Counted from the first letter of the stretch, positions 1 to 6,746 are shown. The stretch is DNA of 18,573 bases from Acidobacteriota bacterium (GCA_013813755.1 JACCRD010000085.1:1-18573), one strand, 5' to 3'. A program made the numbers and translations. Notes: generated by a model from the sequence alone, not told the origin.

Positions 1-699
1 TCCGTCAGCTATCTCAAATTTTCCTTTTTTCGCACTCATCGCGCCGGAGAATGCGCCTTTCGCGTGTCCGAACAATTCGCTTTCAACTAATTCTTCGGGA
101 ATTGCTGCCGAATTTATTTCAACAAACAAAGCGTTTTTCCGCTTTGAATTGGCGTGAATTGCCCGCGCCACCAGTTCTTTCCCGGTTCCCGATTCGCCCG
201 AAATTAAAACCCGCCCATCAGTCGGCGCGACAATGGCGATTTGTTTGCGTAGCGCGCGCATTACCACCGAATCGCCGACCATTTCATATTCCTGACCGAG
301 CTTTTCGGCAAGATTTTGATTAACTTGTTCCAGATGCCTCGTTCGAATCGCGTTTCTGATGGTGACAATCGTTTTCTCGATGGAAAGCGGTTTTTCGATA
401 AAATCAAAAGCGCCGAGCTTGGTCGCATTGACGGCGGTTTCGATATTGCCGTGCCCCGAAATCATCACGACGGCAGAAGCGTTCTGTTGCTCGCGCAATT
501 TTTTCAAAGTTTCTAAACCATCAATATTCGGCAACCAGATGTCCAGCAGAATACACGCGAAATTATTTTCTTCAACTAGTTCGAGACACGCTTCACCCGA
601 TTCGACCGTTTCCACGTCGAATCCTTCATCCTCCAAAACTCCGCGCAGAGTTTCGCGGATTCCACGTTCGTCATCAACGATTAAAATTGAATTTGACAT
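1..699 (-). CDS. NtrX-like sigma-54-dependent response regulator, C-terminus off window
   Basis: This is an enhancer-binding transcriptional regulator that would be phosphorylated by the sensor kinase just upstream and would activate sigma-54 RNA polymerase. I read 233 residues in one open frame from ATG at 699 to the window edge. Residues 1-120 are a receiver domain with the acidic pair D9-D10, phospho-acceptor D53, S81 and K103 before a proline. An AAA+ sigma-54 activation domain begins near residue 140, with the Walker A motif GESGTGKE at 168-175 and ESELFGHAKGAFSGA at 206-220. The sigma-54 contact loop reads GAFSGA instead of the usual GAFTGA. The rest of the AAA+ domain and any DNA-binding helix-turn-helix lie outside the window. 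It is co-directional with the NtrY-like kinase, with a 114-base gap. NtrC or another family member is possible, but the NtrY-type partner favours NtrX. Confidence 0.9.
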   Translation of the reverse strand, partial: MSNSILIVDDERGIRETLRGVLEDEGFDVETVESGEACLELVEENNFACILLDIWLPNIDGLETLKKLREQQNASAVVMISGHGNIETAVNATKLGAFDFIEKPLSIEKTIVTIRNAIRTRHLEQVNQNLAEKLGQEYEMVGDSVVMRALRKQIAIVAPTDGRVLISGESGTGKELVARAIHANSKRKNALFVEINSAAIPEELVESELFGHAKGAFSGAMSAKKGKFEIADG

Positions 700-813
700 T
701 AAACTTCTAAAGAATTAACAGCTGTTTTTGTATTTTCATCCAATTGCGAACAAATAGTTTGTTGCTAAAATTATTTACTGATTTTCAAAGTTCGCTTTCA
801 CAATTCAATGAGA

Positions 814-3039
814 TTATAAAACCATCGGCAATTCTACAATGAATTTTGCGCCTTTGGTTGAATTATTCGCCGCTCGAATCTTTCCGTGATGTTCAGAAAC
901 AATTCTTTGCACAATTGCCAAGCCCAAACCCGTGCCGCGTCCTTTTGTTGAAAAATATGGCTGAAAAAGTTTTTGAAAATTGCTCGGCGATATACCGCTG
1001 CCATTGTCGGAGATTTCAGTAATAATTAAGTCACGCGCTTCGTCAAAAAATGTTTTGATAAAAATTTGCTTGTTTGTCTGCGCTTCGTCGAACGCTTCGA
1101 TAGCGTTGTCGATTAAATTGACAAAAACGCGGCGCATTTGTTCATCGTCATACAAAGCATTTGGTAAATTCTCAGCTAAGTTTAATTGGATTTGCACATC
1201 CGCAAACCGGTCGTCGTAAAGTGTCGTTGACTGTTTTACAACTTCATTCAAATTTCTTCTCTCAAGTTGCGCATCGGGCAGACGCGCGTAACGGGAAAAT
1301 TCGTCAACCATTGATTTTAGACTATTCACTTCGCGCAAAATAGTTTCTGTGCTTTCATCAATTACATTTTGGATTTTAGATTTTGGATTTTTGATTCCAT
1401 CTTTCGCGTTGAAAGCCTGCAAAAAACTTTGGACTTTGGATTTTGGACTTTGGATTTCCAGCGCAAAGCGTCTGGCGATTCGTTCGGCTGAAAGCTGGAT
1501 CGGCGTCAGCGGATTTTTTATTTCGTGCGCCATCCGGCGCGCTACTTCCTGCCACGCCGAAGCGCGCTGCGCCGCGATCAGTTCGGACAAATCTTCGATG
1601 ACCAGCACGACGCCGTTAATTTCTGATTCAGAAGTTTTCGGCAAAGCGGTAGCGGTTAATGCGACCGATAAATTTTCACTTGTTTGCGGTGCGCTTCCGT
1701 CGGCGTGTTCGCGGCGCAAAACTGTTTGCTCGCTTGCCTGTCCGATTCGTTTTGCGCGGTTTAGTAATCTTTCCAAAACCGTTCGATTTTCTTCGTTGAC
1801 AATTTGTTTTAATTCAAATCGCGCAAAATCCGCCGTTTCGAGTTTTAGCATTTCAACGGCAGCTCGATTGATAGTTGTCACACGGTTTTCGCCGTCAAAA
1901 GAAATTACGCCGGTCGAAAGCGATTGCAAAACGGTTTCGATATATTTGCGGCGCTCGGAAATCTCTGCGGAATTTTCTTCGAGTTTCGCGGACATCTGAT
2001 TAAATACCGAAACGAGCAGTGCGAGTTCATCTTCGGCGAGAACATCAACGCGATGCGTGAAGTTGCCGCGCGCTATTTCGTTCGCGCCTTCCGCCAGAGC
2101 TTTTATCGGCACAGTTAAACCGCGAGCGATATAAAACGCCGTCCAACTTGACGCGAAAATCAACATAAAGGTCAAAAACCCAAGCGTTAAAAGTCCGAGC
2201 TGCCGAACAGTAACTGCTTCTTGCTTGAGATTTTGAAATTCAACCGAAGAATTTTCAAAAATCTGGCTGACATTTTTCGCTGGACGCAAATCCGGGACAA
2301 CAATGAGCATTCGACCGTCTGAAAAATTTGCAATGGCAATGTCAAAGCCTTTTCCGTCGGCTAAAACTCGTCCGCTAAAATTGTTTTCGCGGACGAGTTT
2401 TAGCGTATTTTCAAGTTCGCTCTTTTGCTCGGCGCCCAAATTTATTTCGCTCTCGGCTAAAACTCTGCCGTCTGCGGAAAAAATTTCGAGCCGCGTCAAG
2501 TTACCTGCTTCGACAAGCGTCTGTAAATCTTGATTGTTAATTTCTTTTGCTTCTAAAGCCGTCGCCAACATTCTCGCCGTTTTGTTTAATTTAATTGTTT
2601 GATCTTCGATTGATTGTTTTTGCACCTGTTTGGCTTCGCGGATGACGTTTTCGGGAATATCCGTAAACCAACGGTCAAGCGCCCGGTTCATATAGAGATA
2701 AGAGAAAAACGCCATTGCTACAATTGGCAAAAAACTTATGGCGAAAAAATACATCAGCAACCGTGTTTTAATTTTTGAGCCTAATTCGAGAGCGCGCCGT
2801 TCGCGGCTCAGTTTGACTAAGTTGCGAACGAATATAAAGGCAAAAATAACGAGCGCGATAAAATTGAGTGAAGAAAGAGCGTAGAGCAGAAGAGTGTCGC
2901 TGGTAGAATCAACCGAAAAATTTTGCCACAAATTCGATGACTGCAAAAGCACCAGAAATGTTAGAAGGAGCAGGACCAGAGCGCCGAGAAAAAAGGGCGA
3001 AGAGCGTTTTTTAAGCATCGCAGTCGGTTTGTCCTTCAT
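814..3039 (-). CDS. NtrY-like membrane sensor histidine kinase
   Basis: This 741-residue sensor kinase is the likely partner of the adjacent NtrX-like regulator. Hydrophobic segments lie near residues 14-33, 48-71, 93-115 and 281-303, with an extracytoplasmic sensing region between the last two. A HAMP linker follows at about 304-356, then a PAS domain at about 365-485. The HisKA H-box HEIKNPLTP has catalytic H505. The ATPase domain has an N box (NLIDNAIEAF, 641-650), a G1 box (DNGSGIS, 678-684) and a G2 box (GTGLGLAIV, 702-710). This four-segment, HAMP, PAS layout is characteristic of NtrY. Oddly, residues about 527-558, in the hairpin between the two HisKA helices, are encoded largely by two arrays of a heptanucleotide repeat. 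An alternative start is M8 (3018), which has AAGGA about 14 bases upstream; neither start has an ideal ribosome site. Confidence 0.92.
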   Translation of the reverse strand: MKDKPTAMLKKRSSPFFLGALVLLLLTFLVLLQSSNLWQNFSVDSTSDTLLLYALSSLNFIALVIFAFIFVRNLVKLSRERRALELGSKIKTRLLMYFFAISFLPIVAMAFFSYLYMNRALDRWFTDIPENVIREAKQVQKQSIEDQTIKLNKTARMLATALEAKEINNQDLQTLVEAGNLTRLEIFSADGRVLAESEINLGAEQKSELENTLKLVRENNFSGRVLADGKGFDIAIANFSDGRMLIVVPDLRPAKNVSQIFENSSVEFQNLKQEAVTVRQLGLLTLGFLTFMLIFASSWTAFYIARGLTVPIKALAEGANEIARGNFTHRVDVLAEDELALLVSVFNQMSAKLEENSAEISERRKYIETVLQSLSTGVISFDGENRVTTINRAAVEMLKLETADFARFELKQIVNEENRTVLERLLNRAKRIGQASEQTVLRREHADGSAPQTSENLSVALTATALPKTSESEINGVVLVIEDLSELIAAQRASAWQEVARRMAHEIKNPLTPIQLSAERIARRFALEIQSPKSKVQSFLQAFNAKDGIKNPKSKIQNVIDESTETILREVNSLKSMVDEFSRYARLPDAQLERRNLNEVVKQSTTLYDDRFADVQIQLNLAENLPNALYDDEQMRRVFVNLIDNAIEAFDEAQTNKQIFIKTFFDEARDLIITEISDNGSGISPSNFQKLFQPYFSTKGRGTGLGLAIVQRIVSEHHGKIRAANNSTKGAKFIVELPMVL
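1368..1395 (+). repeat. Heptad repeat array A1 (TTTGGAT type), four units
   Basis: Four consecutive 7-base units read TTTGGAT, TTTAGAT, TTTGGAT and TTTTGAT on the plus strand. The array lies inside the kinase gene and encodes residues 549-558 (IKNPKSKIQN) on the minus strand. It belongs to the same family as the array at 1427-1454 and resembles the short tandem heptanucleotide repeats known from cyanobacterial genomes. Confidence 0.85.
1427..1454 (+). repeat. Heptad repeat array A2 (CTTTGGA type), four units
   Basis: Four consecutive 7-base units read CTTTGGA, CTTTGGA, TTTTGGA and CTTTGGA. The array encodes residues 529-538 (IQSPKSKVQS) of the kinase. Its translation almost repeats that of the array at 1368-1395, from which it is separated by 31 bases of non-repetitive coding sequence. 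Confidence 0.85.
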
Positions 3040-3122
3040 TTGAAAAGTTTAGCACAAATCTTTTACCTGGCGTTTACACATTAATTGCTGCAATCGGTTT
3101 AAAATCATTTTATTCGCAATAG

Positions 3123-3156
3123 AAAAATCCCCGACGAAACCGGCGAGGATTTTTTT
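3123..3156 (-). terminator. Intrinsic terminator after the radical SAM gene
   Basis: AAAAATCC pairs with GGATTTTT around a GC-rich inner part (CCGACG against CGGCGA, imperfect), and a T-run follows on both strands. It sits between the radical SAM stop codon (3179) and the kinase start (3039). It would therefore end radical SAM transcription and insulate the two-component genes. Confidence 0.7.
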
Positions 3157-3178
3157 GGCAAATTAAAAAATCTTCAAT

Positions 3179-4726
3179 TTAAGAAGCGTCGGCAAATTTT
3201 ACTTTTTGTTTACGCTTCGATGATCGATAAGTTGAATATCCTTCTTTTGACAAGGCAAAGATCGTCCGGCGATTTTGAATCAGAAGTTTGATCCACGCCC
3301 GTTTATTCATTTGCGGAAAGTAAATTCCGCGAAAGAAAAATCTGGCAATCAGATGCCCGATGCGATATCCAATCGGCGCGTCGCTAATAGTGTTGATGGC
3401 TTCAGCATTGCGTTCCGGACTGTAGCTCGAAGACCAGGCGTGAATCGTTTCTTTCCGCGCTTCTTCGACCGTCATCTTCAGAGGATTGTGCGCCATCACA
3501 AACGGCGCGAATTCAAGCCAGTGTTTCGGGCGATGAAGACGACCGGATTTTTCGAGCCGCGTGTAGAGCGGAGTTGCGGGAAACGGTGTCAATTGACCGA
3601 AGACGGGAAGACCTGGCTGCCAGCTGTTAACCTGCTCCAAAGTTCGGTCAGCAACACCAACCGTATCGTTATCCATCCCGAAAATAAACGACGTAATCGC
3701 ATAGATGTGACGTTTCGCAAGGCGGTCAAGCACCGCTTGATAATCACCCGGACGACTGAAATTTTTGTTGACATCCGCCATATTCGCCGGGTCAATCGAT
3801 TCCATCCCGATAAAAATCCATTTCCCGCCTGATTCGGCGATTAAATCAACCAGTTCTTCATCTTTGAGCAGATTCGCTCTGATTTGGGCGACCCACGGCA
3901 ATTGCGCTCCGGCAGCGATAATGTCTTTTAGTAAAGATTTGACGCGCTTGATATTGATGGCAAGATTATCGTCGATAAAGAAAACGGCTATTTGACCTTT
4001 TTCCTTGCGCGCGCGCGCCTTGAGTCGCAAAAGTTCTTCAACGACGCTTTCATTTGTGCGGAAACGAATCGAATCCCCAAAAAATCCGGTCACCGTGCAG
4101 AATTCACACCCGTATGGACAACCACGTCCGGTTTCAATCGGCACGACGAAAAATTTACCCCAGCCGTCGCCCATTTTCGACAAAAGCCCGCGCATAAACG
4201 TTGGCACAAGGCTGAATTGGTCGAGGTCGAGCGTTTCCCATGGAATATGCGGATATGGCTGCAGACTCGGCTTTTTGTCGTTGCCTTTGGCATCAATTTC
4301 CGGCTGGTAAGTTTCTTTTAACTCACCTTTTGCGGCATCTTCTACAATTAAAGCCCAGGTTTCATCGGCTTCGCCAAGCGCGACCGCGTCGGCGTGGCGC
4401 GGTCCGCCATCGCGCCCCAAAGCTTCATCAGCGCATTCGGTGACGTGCGGTCCGCCCATCACGACTTTGATTCCCGCTTCACGAAAAGCATCGGCAAATT
4501 TGTAAGCTCGCGCGATCATCCGCGTCATCGCGCCGATGCCGACGAGTTCAATATTTTCATCCTGACAAAAACGGACGAGTTCCGCTTCATTCATCGCCCG
4601 CGCGTTTCCGTCAATCAAAATAACTTCGTGTTCCTTCGGAGTCAGAGATTGAAGCAGGAACATCCATAGATGCGGCATAAAATTGCGAGTTACCCCGTTA
4701 TCCGGGTTATAAAGCAGTATTTTCAT
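3179..4726 (-). CDS. B12-binding-like radical SAM protein
   Basis: This 515-residue cytoplasmic radical SAM enzyme has an unknown substrate. Residues 1-130 form a Rossmann-like domain of the cobalamin-binding type (MKILLYNPDNG, LVGIGAMT, VVMGGPHVTE). I do not see the DxHxxG motif needed for base-off cobalamin binding. The radical SAM core carries GCPYGCEFC with cluster cysteines C203, C207 and C210 in CX3CX2C spacing, followed by FFIDDNLAIN (249-258), GMES (307-310) and PFPATPLY (381-388). The C-terminal 120 residues may be a substrate-binding extension of the DUF4070 type. Relatives include hopanoid-associated and BchE-like enzymes, but nothing nearby names a pathway. The gene is monocistronic, with a terminator just downstream. 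TTGCGG and TTAGAT spaced 17 bases apart lie so close to the ATG that the mRNA could be nearly leaderless; this is tentative. Confidence 0.85.
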   Translation of the reverse strand: MKILLYNPDNGVTRNFMPHLWMFLLQSLTPKEHEVILIDGNARAMNEAELVRFCQDENIELVGIGAMTRMIARAYKFADAFREAGIKVVMGGPHVTECADEALGRDGGPRHADAVALGEADETWALIVEDAAKGELKETYQPEIDAKGNDKKPSLQPYPHIPWETLDLDQFSLVPTFMRGLLSKMGDGWGKFFVVPIETGRGCPYGCEFCTVTGFFGDSIRFRTNESVVEELLRLKARARKEKGQIAVFFIDDNLAINIKRVKSLLKDIIAAGAQLPWVAQIRANLLKDEELVDLIAESGGKWIFIGMESIDPANMADVNKNFSRPGDYQAVLDRLAKRHIYAITSFIFGMDNDTVGVADRTLEQVNSWQPGLPVFGQLTPFPATPLYTRLEKSGRLHRPKHWLEFAPFVMAHNPLKMTVEEARKETIHAWSSSYSPERNAEAINTISDAPIGYRIGHLIARFFFRGIYFPQMNKRAWIKLLIQNRRTIFALSKEGYSTYRSSKRKQKVKFADAS

Positions 4727-5020
4727 AATTATCTAATGATTGCATGGAAGTAGCCGCAAAATTTTGAAATTTTTAAGTAAATAAAAAGAAAAGAGTTTGC
4801 GCGATTTATTAAACAAGTATCGGTCAACGGTCGTTTGCTGTTTATTTTATTGAAAACACTTTTTTCAATTATTAAGTAATATTATGACGGATTATACAAT
4901 TTTGCAAATGTTTCCAAGTTTTATCGCCGTTTTGAGGCTCAATGAAGCTGTAGTTTTATATGAAAATAAAGATGTGAAATGTCCGACTAAAATAAAATTT
5001 CGTACAGGATAAATTTTTTG
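4727..5020. other. Intergenic region upstream of the small-transcript pair
   Basis: This AT-rich stretch contains no recognised gene. A perfect 8-bp inverted repeat (ATTGAAAA, 5 bases, TTTTCAAT) lies at 4849-4869 and could be a small operator or a chance palindrome. A plus-strand ORF at 4884-5012 would encode 42 residues beginning MTDYTILQMFPS. It has no Shine-Dalgarno site and resembles nothing I know, so I do not call it a gene. Confidence 0.4.
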
Positions 5021-5050
5021 TTGACTTCCTGATGAGTTTCCATTTATTAT
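5021..5050 (+). promoter_or_regulatory. Sigma-70-type promoter of small transcript 1
   Basis: TTGACT (5021-5026) and TATTAT (5045-5050) are separated by 18 bases, which is close to the vegetative consensus. Transcription would start near 5057-5060, only a few bases before the ribosome-binding-like tract at 5064-5076. No annotated plus-strand gene lies downstream, only the short unit that ends at 5233. Confidence 0.6.
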
Positions 5051-5087
5051 GTTTTTAACACTAAAAGGAGGTGATCAAAAAATATTT

Positions 5088-5123
5088 ATGAGTAAAGATT
5101 ACAGTGAGGTGGCTGAAGCCTAA
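5088..5123 (+). CDS. Micro-ORF, 11 codons (MSKDYSEVAEA)
   Basis: The frame ATG to TAA encodes the peptide MSKDYSEVAEA. A maximal Shine-Dalgarno tract lies upstream, but GGAGG ends 16 bases before the ATG, well beyond the usual 5-10, which argues against efficient initiation here. It could be a leader-type peptide or an accidental ORF in a structured RNA. The stop codon falls in the left arm of the 5117-5169 stem, so translation would disturb that stem. Confidence 0.2.
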   Translation: MSKDYSEVAEA

Positions 5124-5187
5124 ACTTCTTGAATTTATTTGAATTGTTTATGGTTTATAAGCTTAGGCTAATCCCAACAGTTCACCG

Positions 5188-5233
5188 AAAAGCCGTTTAT
5201 TTGCTTTATTTTAGAGCGGTAAACGGCTTTTTT
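5188..5233 (+). terminator. Intrinsic terminator of small transcript 1
   Basis: AAAAGCCGTTTA (5188-5199) pairs perfectly over 12 bp with TAAACGGCTTTT (5220-5231) around a 20-nt loop, and the T-run continues to 5233. The longer T-run is on the plus strand, so it mainly serves plus-strand transcription. Confidence 0.8.
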
Positions 5234-5252
5234 AATGTTTATGCCGCACGGT

Positions 5253-5281
5253 TTGATCTTTTGAGCAACCTCCAGTAAAAA
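5253..5281 (+). promoter_or_regulatory. Weak candidate promoter of small transcript 2
   Basis: TTGATC (5253-5258) and TAAAAA (5276-5281) are 17 bases apart, and each matches four of six consensus positions. It would start transcription near 5288, just before the GGGGGTGAT tract. It is weak enough to be coincidental. Confidence 0.3.
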
Positions 5282-5307
5282 CACGCATCTAAGTAAGTCC
5301 TGGGGGT
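5268..5307 (+). promoter_or_regulatory. Possible ribosome-site sequestering hairpin
   Basis: ACCTCCAG (5268-5275) pairs with CTGGGGGT (5300-5307) over 8 bp with one G-U, around a 24-nt loop. It would mask the Shine-Dalgarno-like tract of the second micro-ORF. It can form only if transcription begins upstream of 5268, which conflicts with the weak promoter proposed at 5253-5281. Confidence 0.25.
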
Positions 5308-5315
5308 GATATTAT

Positions 5316-5354
5316 ATGATAAATGATAATAACACGGGAGCGGCTGGCAAATAA
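5316..5354 (+). CDS. Micro-ORF, 12 codons (MINDNNTGAAGK)
   Basis: ATG is followed by 11 codons and tandem TAA TAA stops. GGGGG ends 9 bases before the ATG, an acceptable initiation distance and better than that of the first micro-ORF. The last codons and the stops lie in the hairpin at 5336-5366. The peptide matches no family I recognise. D4 and A9 coincide with the first micro-ORF peptide, which is too little to claim homology. Confidence 0.25.
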   Translation: MINDNNTGAAGK

Positions 5355-5378
5355 TAAGCTGCTTCCTAAAATGTAAAG

Positions 5379-5413
5379 AGAAACAGCATACTTCGGTGTG
5401 CTGTTTCTTTTTT
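5379..5413 (+). terminator. Intrinsic terminator of small transcript 2 (UUCG tetraloop)
   Basis: A 13-bp stem pairs 5379-5391 with 5396-5408 with one G-U and is closed by a C-UUCG-G tetraloop. A T-run to 5413 follows. The minus-strand reading lacks a good T-run, so it is oriented for plus-strand transcripts. Confidence 0.85.
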
Positions 5414-5647
5414 GTCTCGAATCCTTTTTTAAGAAAATTCATTTGCGCTATGATCTTATTTCTAACATCTTTGATTAGTCTAAAACCAGCCAAACGAAAT
5501 CTTCATTCACCAGCGAATCGTGTTTTCCGCTAATCAGCTCACTAATTTCGGCAGCCGATTTTATTCCATCGCAAACTTTTCAAACCTGAGCCAACGTATC
5601 ATTTTAAGGTGGGCAGAATCATTTAAGCTCAAAAATCAAAGATTTTA

Positions 5648-6010
5648 TTACGCGAGATATTGTTCAAGAACAGGCTGTAATTTGTCAAAATCAAGCGGTT
5701 TGTTGATCAGGTCGTCGCAGCCCGCTTCGATTGCTTTTCTGTAAAATGAATTACCGTAAGCGGTAACGGCGATAATTGGCAGTTTGCCGCCGCCTTCAAC
5801 TTTTCTGATCATTCGTGTGGCGGTCAATCCGTCCATTGTTGGAAGCGACAAATCCATTAAAATTAAATCGGGAAATTGTTTTTTGACGCTGTCGATGGCT
5901 TCCTGCCCGTCGGCGGCTTCACGAACAGTGTAACCGCAACCTTCCAGCAAAAACTTCATTAAATCGCGGGTGTCGATATAATCTTCGACGACTAAAATTA
6001 TTTTCGACAT
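5648..6010 (-). CDS. Single-domain CheY-like response regulator
   Basis: This 120-residue receiver-only protein would relay phosphate from a histidine kinase to a protein target or a further phosphotransfer step. The receiver signature is complete: acidic E9-D10, phospho-acceptor D53 in LILMDLSLP, T83 in AVTAYG and K104 in NKPLD. There is no DNA-binding or enzymatic output domain, so it is not a direct transcription factor. No kinase lies next to it; the NtrY-like kinase has its own regulator, so the cognate kinase is probably elsewhere. A good promoter lies at 6047-6075. No clear terminator is visible on the minus strand downstream. Confidence 0.93.
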   Translation of the reverse strand: MSKIILVVEDYIDTRDLMKFLLEGCGYTVREAADGQEAIDSVKKQFPDLILMDLSLPTMDGLTATRMIRKVEGGGKLPIIAVTAYGNSFYRKAIEAGCDDLINKPLDFDKLQPVLEQYLA

Positions 6011-6046
6011 AAGACCACCAGAAAACTAAAATCAAACTATTTAAAT

Positions 6047-6075
6047 AACATACAAAATAGAAGCGCAAATTTCAA
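6047..6075 (-). promoter_or_regulatory. Sigma-70-type promoter of the CheY-like gene
   Basis: On the minus strand TTGAAA (6075-6070) and TATGTT (6052-6047) are separated by exactly 17 bases. The predicted start near 6040 leaves a leader of about 30 bases before the ATG at 6010. Confidence 0.55.
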
Positions 6076-6125
6076 CATATTTATTGCCGGCAAAAATGGT
6101 CGAAAATTATTTTGGCGAATAATCC

Positions 6126-6746
6126 TTACCCGCGGCTGACAAATTCGTTATTTTTTATCCAGAAACGCCAGGGCTTTTCGGCAAATTCTTCAGCGTAGGC
6201 AATGCCGACGCGCTTCCCGCATTTAATTTTATCCGCCGAAAATACTTTTCCGTCTTCAATCCAGACACGTCCGCCGAGAAGACTTTCATTATTAAAACTT
6301 TTATCAATGCCAAAGGCGATGCACAGCTTTCCGGGACCGGAAGTTAAATTTTGATCAGGCATTTTCAAAGCCGCGTTTTTACTTTTCGCCCTGCGCCGCG
6401 CGCGCATCATTTCAATGTTTTCGATCGGTTCAACCGCGCGAATCAAGATAGCGTGCGGCGTGTCAACTGCGCCGACTACGACATTAAATTGAAAATACAT
6501 TCCGTAAATAAAAAAAATGTAAACCGTTCCGCCGCTGGCAAACATTGTTTCGGTTCGTTTCGTGCGCCGATTCCCAAAAGAATGCGCGGCTTTGTCCTCC
6601 GCGCCAAGATACGCTTCGGTTTCGACAATCATTCCGGCGACTCGCGCGCCTCGTTCGTCCGGCACAATCATAAGTTTACCGAGCAGATCCCGTGCAATCT
6701 GCAGAGTGTCTTCGCATATATAAAATTCGCGCGGAAGTTTGCTCAT
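6126..6746 (-). CDS. 3-methyladenine DNA glycosylase, AAG/MPG family
   Basis: This 206-residue base-excision repair enzyme would flip out and release alkylated purines such as 3-methyladenine. The family signature is clear: VETEAYLGAEDKAAH at 41-55 places catalytic E44, stacking Y46 and H55 at the spacing of human AAG E125, Y127 and H136. It also has FIYGMYFQFN (79-88), LIRAVEP (101-107, R103 matching human R182) and SGPGKLCIAFGI (136-147). Its length is normal for bacterial AAG proteins. It lies 40 bases downstream of the VOC gene on the same strand, so they may be cotranscribed. The ribosome-binding site is weak. It is related to the eukaryotic-type AAG family, not to AlkA or Tag. Confidence 0.95.
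   Translation of the reverse strand: MSKLPREFYICEDTLQIARDLLGKLMIVPDERGARVAGMIVETEAYLGAEDKAAHSFGNRRTKRTETMFASGGTVYIFFIYGMYFQFNVVVGAVDTPHAILIRAVEPIENIEMMRARRRAKSKNAALKMPDQNLTSGPGKLCIAFGIDKSFNNESLLGGRVWIEDGKVFSADKIKCGKRVGIAYAEEFAEKPWRFWIKNNEFVSRG

Larger units (their letters stand above)
5058..5233 (+). ncRNA. Candidate small transcript 1 (about 175 nt)
   Basis: A good promoter and a strong terminator bound this unit, so a short RNA is the simplest reading. Near its 5' end is AAAGGAGGTGATC (5064-5076), which is complementary over 13 bases to the usual 3' end of 16S rRNA. An 11-codon ORF follows at 5088-5123. A long-range stem pairs 5117-5127 with 5159-5169 (10 of 11 pairs) and covers the ORF stop codon; the terminator comes last. 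It could be a structured small RNA or a tiny mRNA. Its layout parallels the unit at 5288-5413. Transcription is inferred, and I recognise no RNA family. Confidence 0.45.
5288..5413 (+). ncRNA. Candidate small transcript 2 (about 125 nt)
   Basis: This second short plus-strand unit ends in a very strong terminator with no gene upstream of it. It holds GGGGGTGAT (5302-5310), resembling an extended Shine-Dalgarno, then a 12-codon ORF (5316-5354). A 10-bp hairpin pairs 5336-5345 with 5357-5366 and spans the ORF stop codon, and the terminator follows. The order matches transcript 1, which suggests two copies or analogues of one element. The two share little sequence beyond the ribosome-site-like tract and a GGCTG, so relatedness is inference. 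Confidence 0.4.

Noticed and set aside
1368..1454. Repeats inside the kinase as a possible CRISPR array
   Set aside because: Units are 7 bases and contiguous with no unique spacers, which fits short tandem heptad repeats and not CRISPR.
1349..1999. Plus-strand 216-codon ORF opposite the kinase gene
   Set aside because: The minus strand here encodes conserved PAS, HisKA and H-box sequence. The plus-strand frame is a serine-rich shadow of it.
3275..3832. Plus-strand 185-codon ORF opposite the radical SAM gene
   Set aside because: It is antisense to clearly conserved radical SAM coding sequence and has an arginine-rich shadow composition.
5379..5413. Hairpin as the terminator of the CheY-like gene
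   Set aside because: Read on the minus strand it lacks a proper T-run and lies over 230 bases past that gene. The T-run is on the plus side.
5239..5493. Minus-strand 84-codon ORF (MAGFRLIKDV start)
   Set aside because: It runs through the strong plus-strand terminator hairpin and both candidate RNA stems, has a low-complexity Cys/Tyr-rich composition and matches no family, so it looks like an accidental frame.
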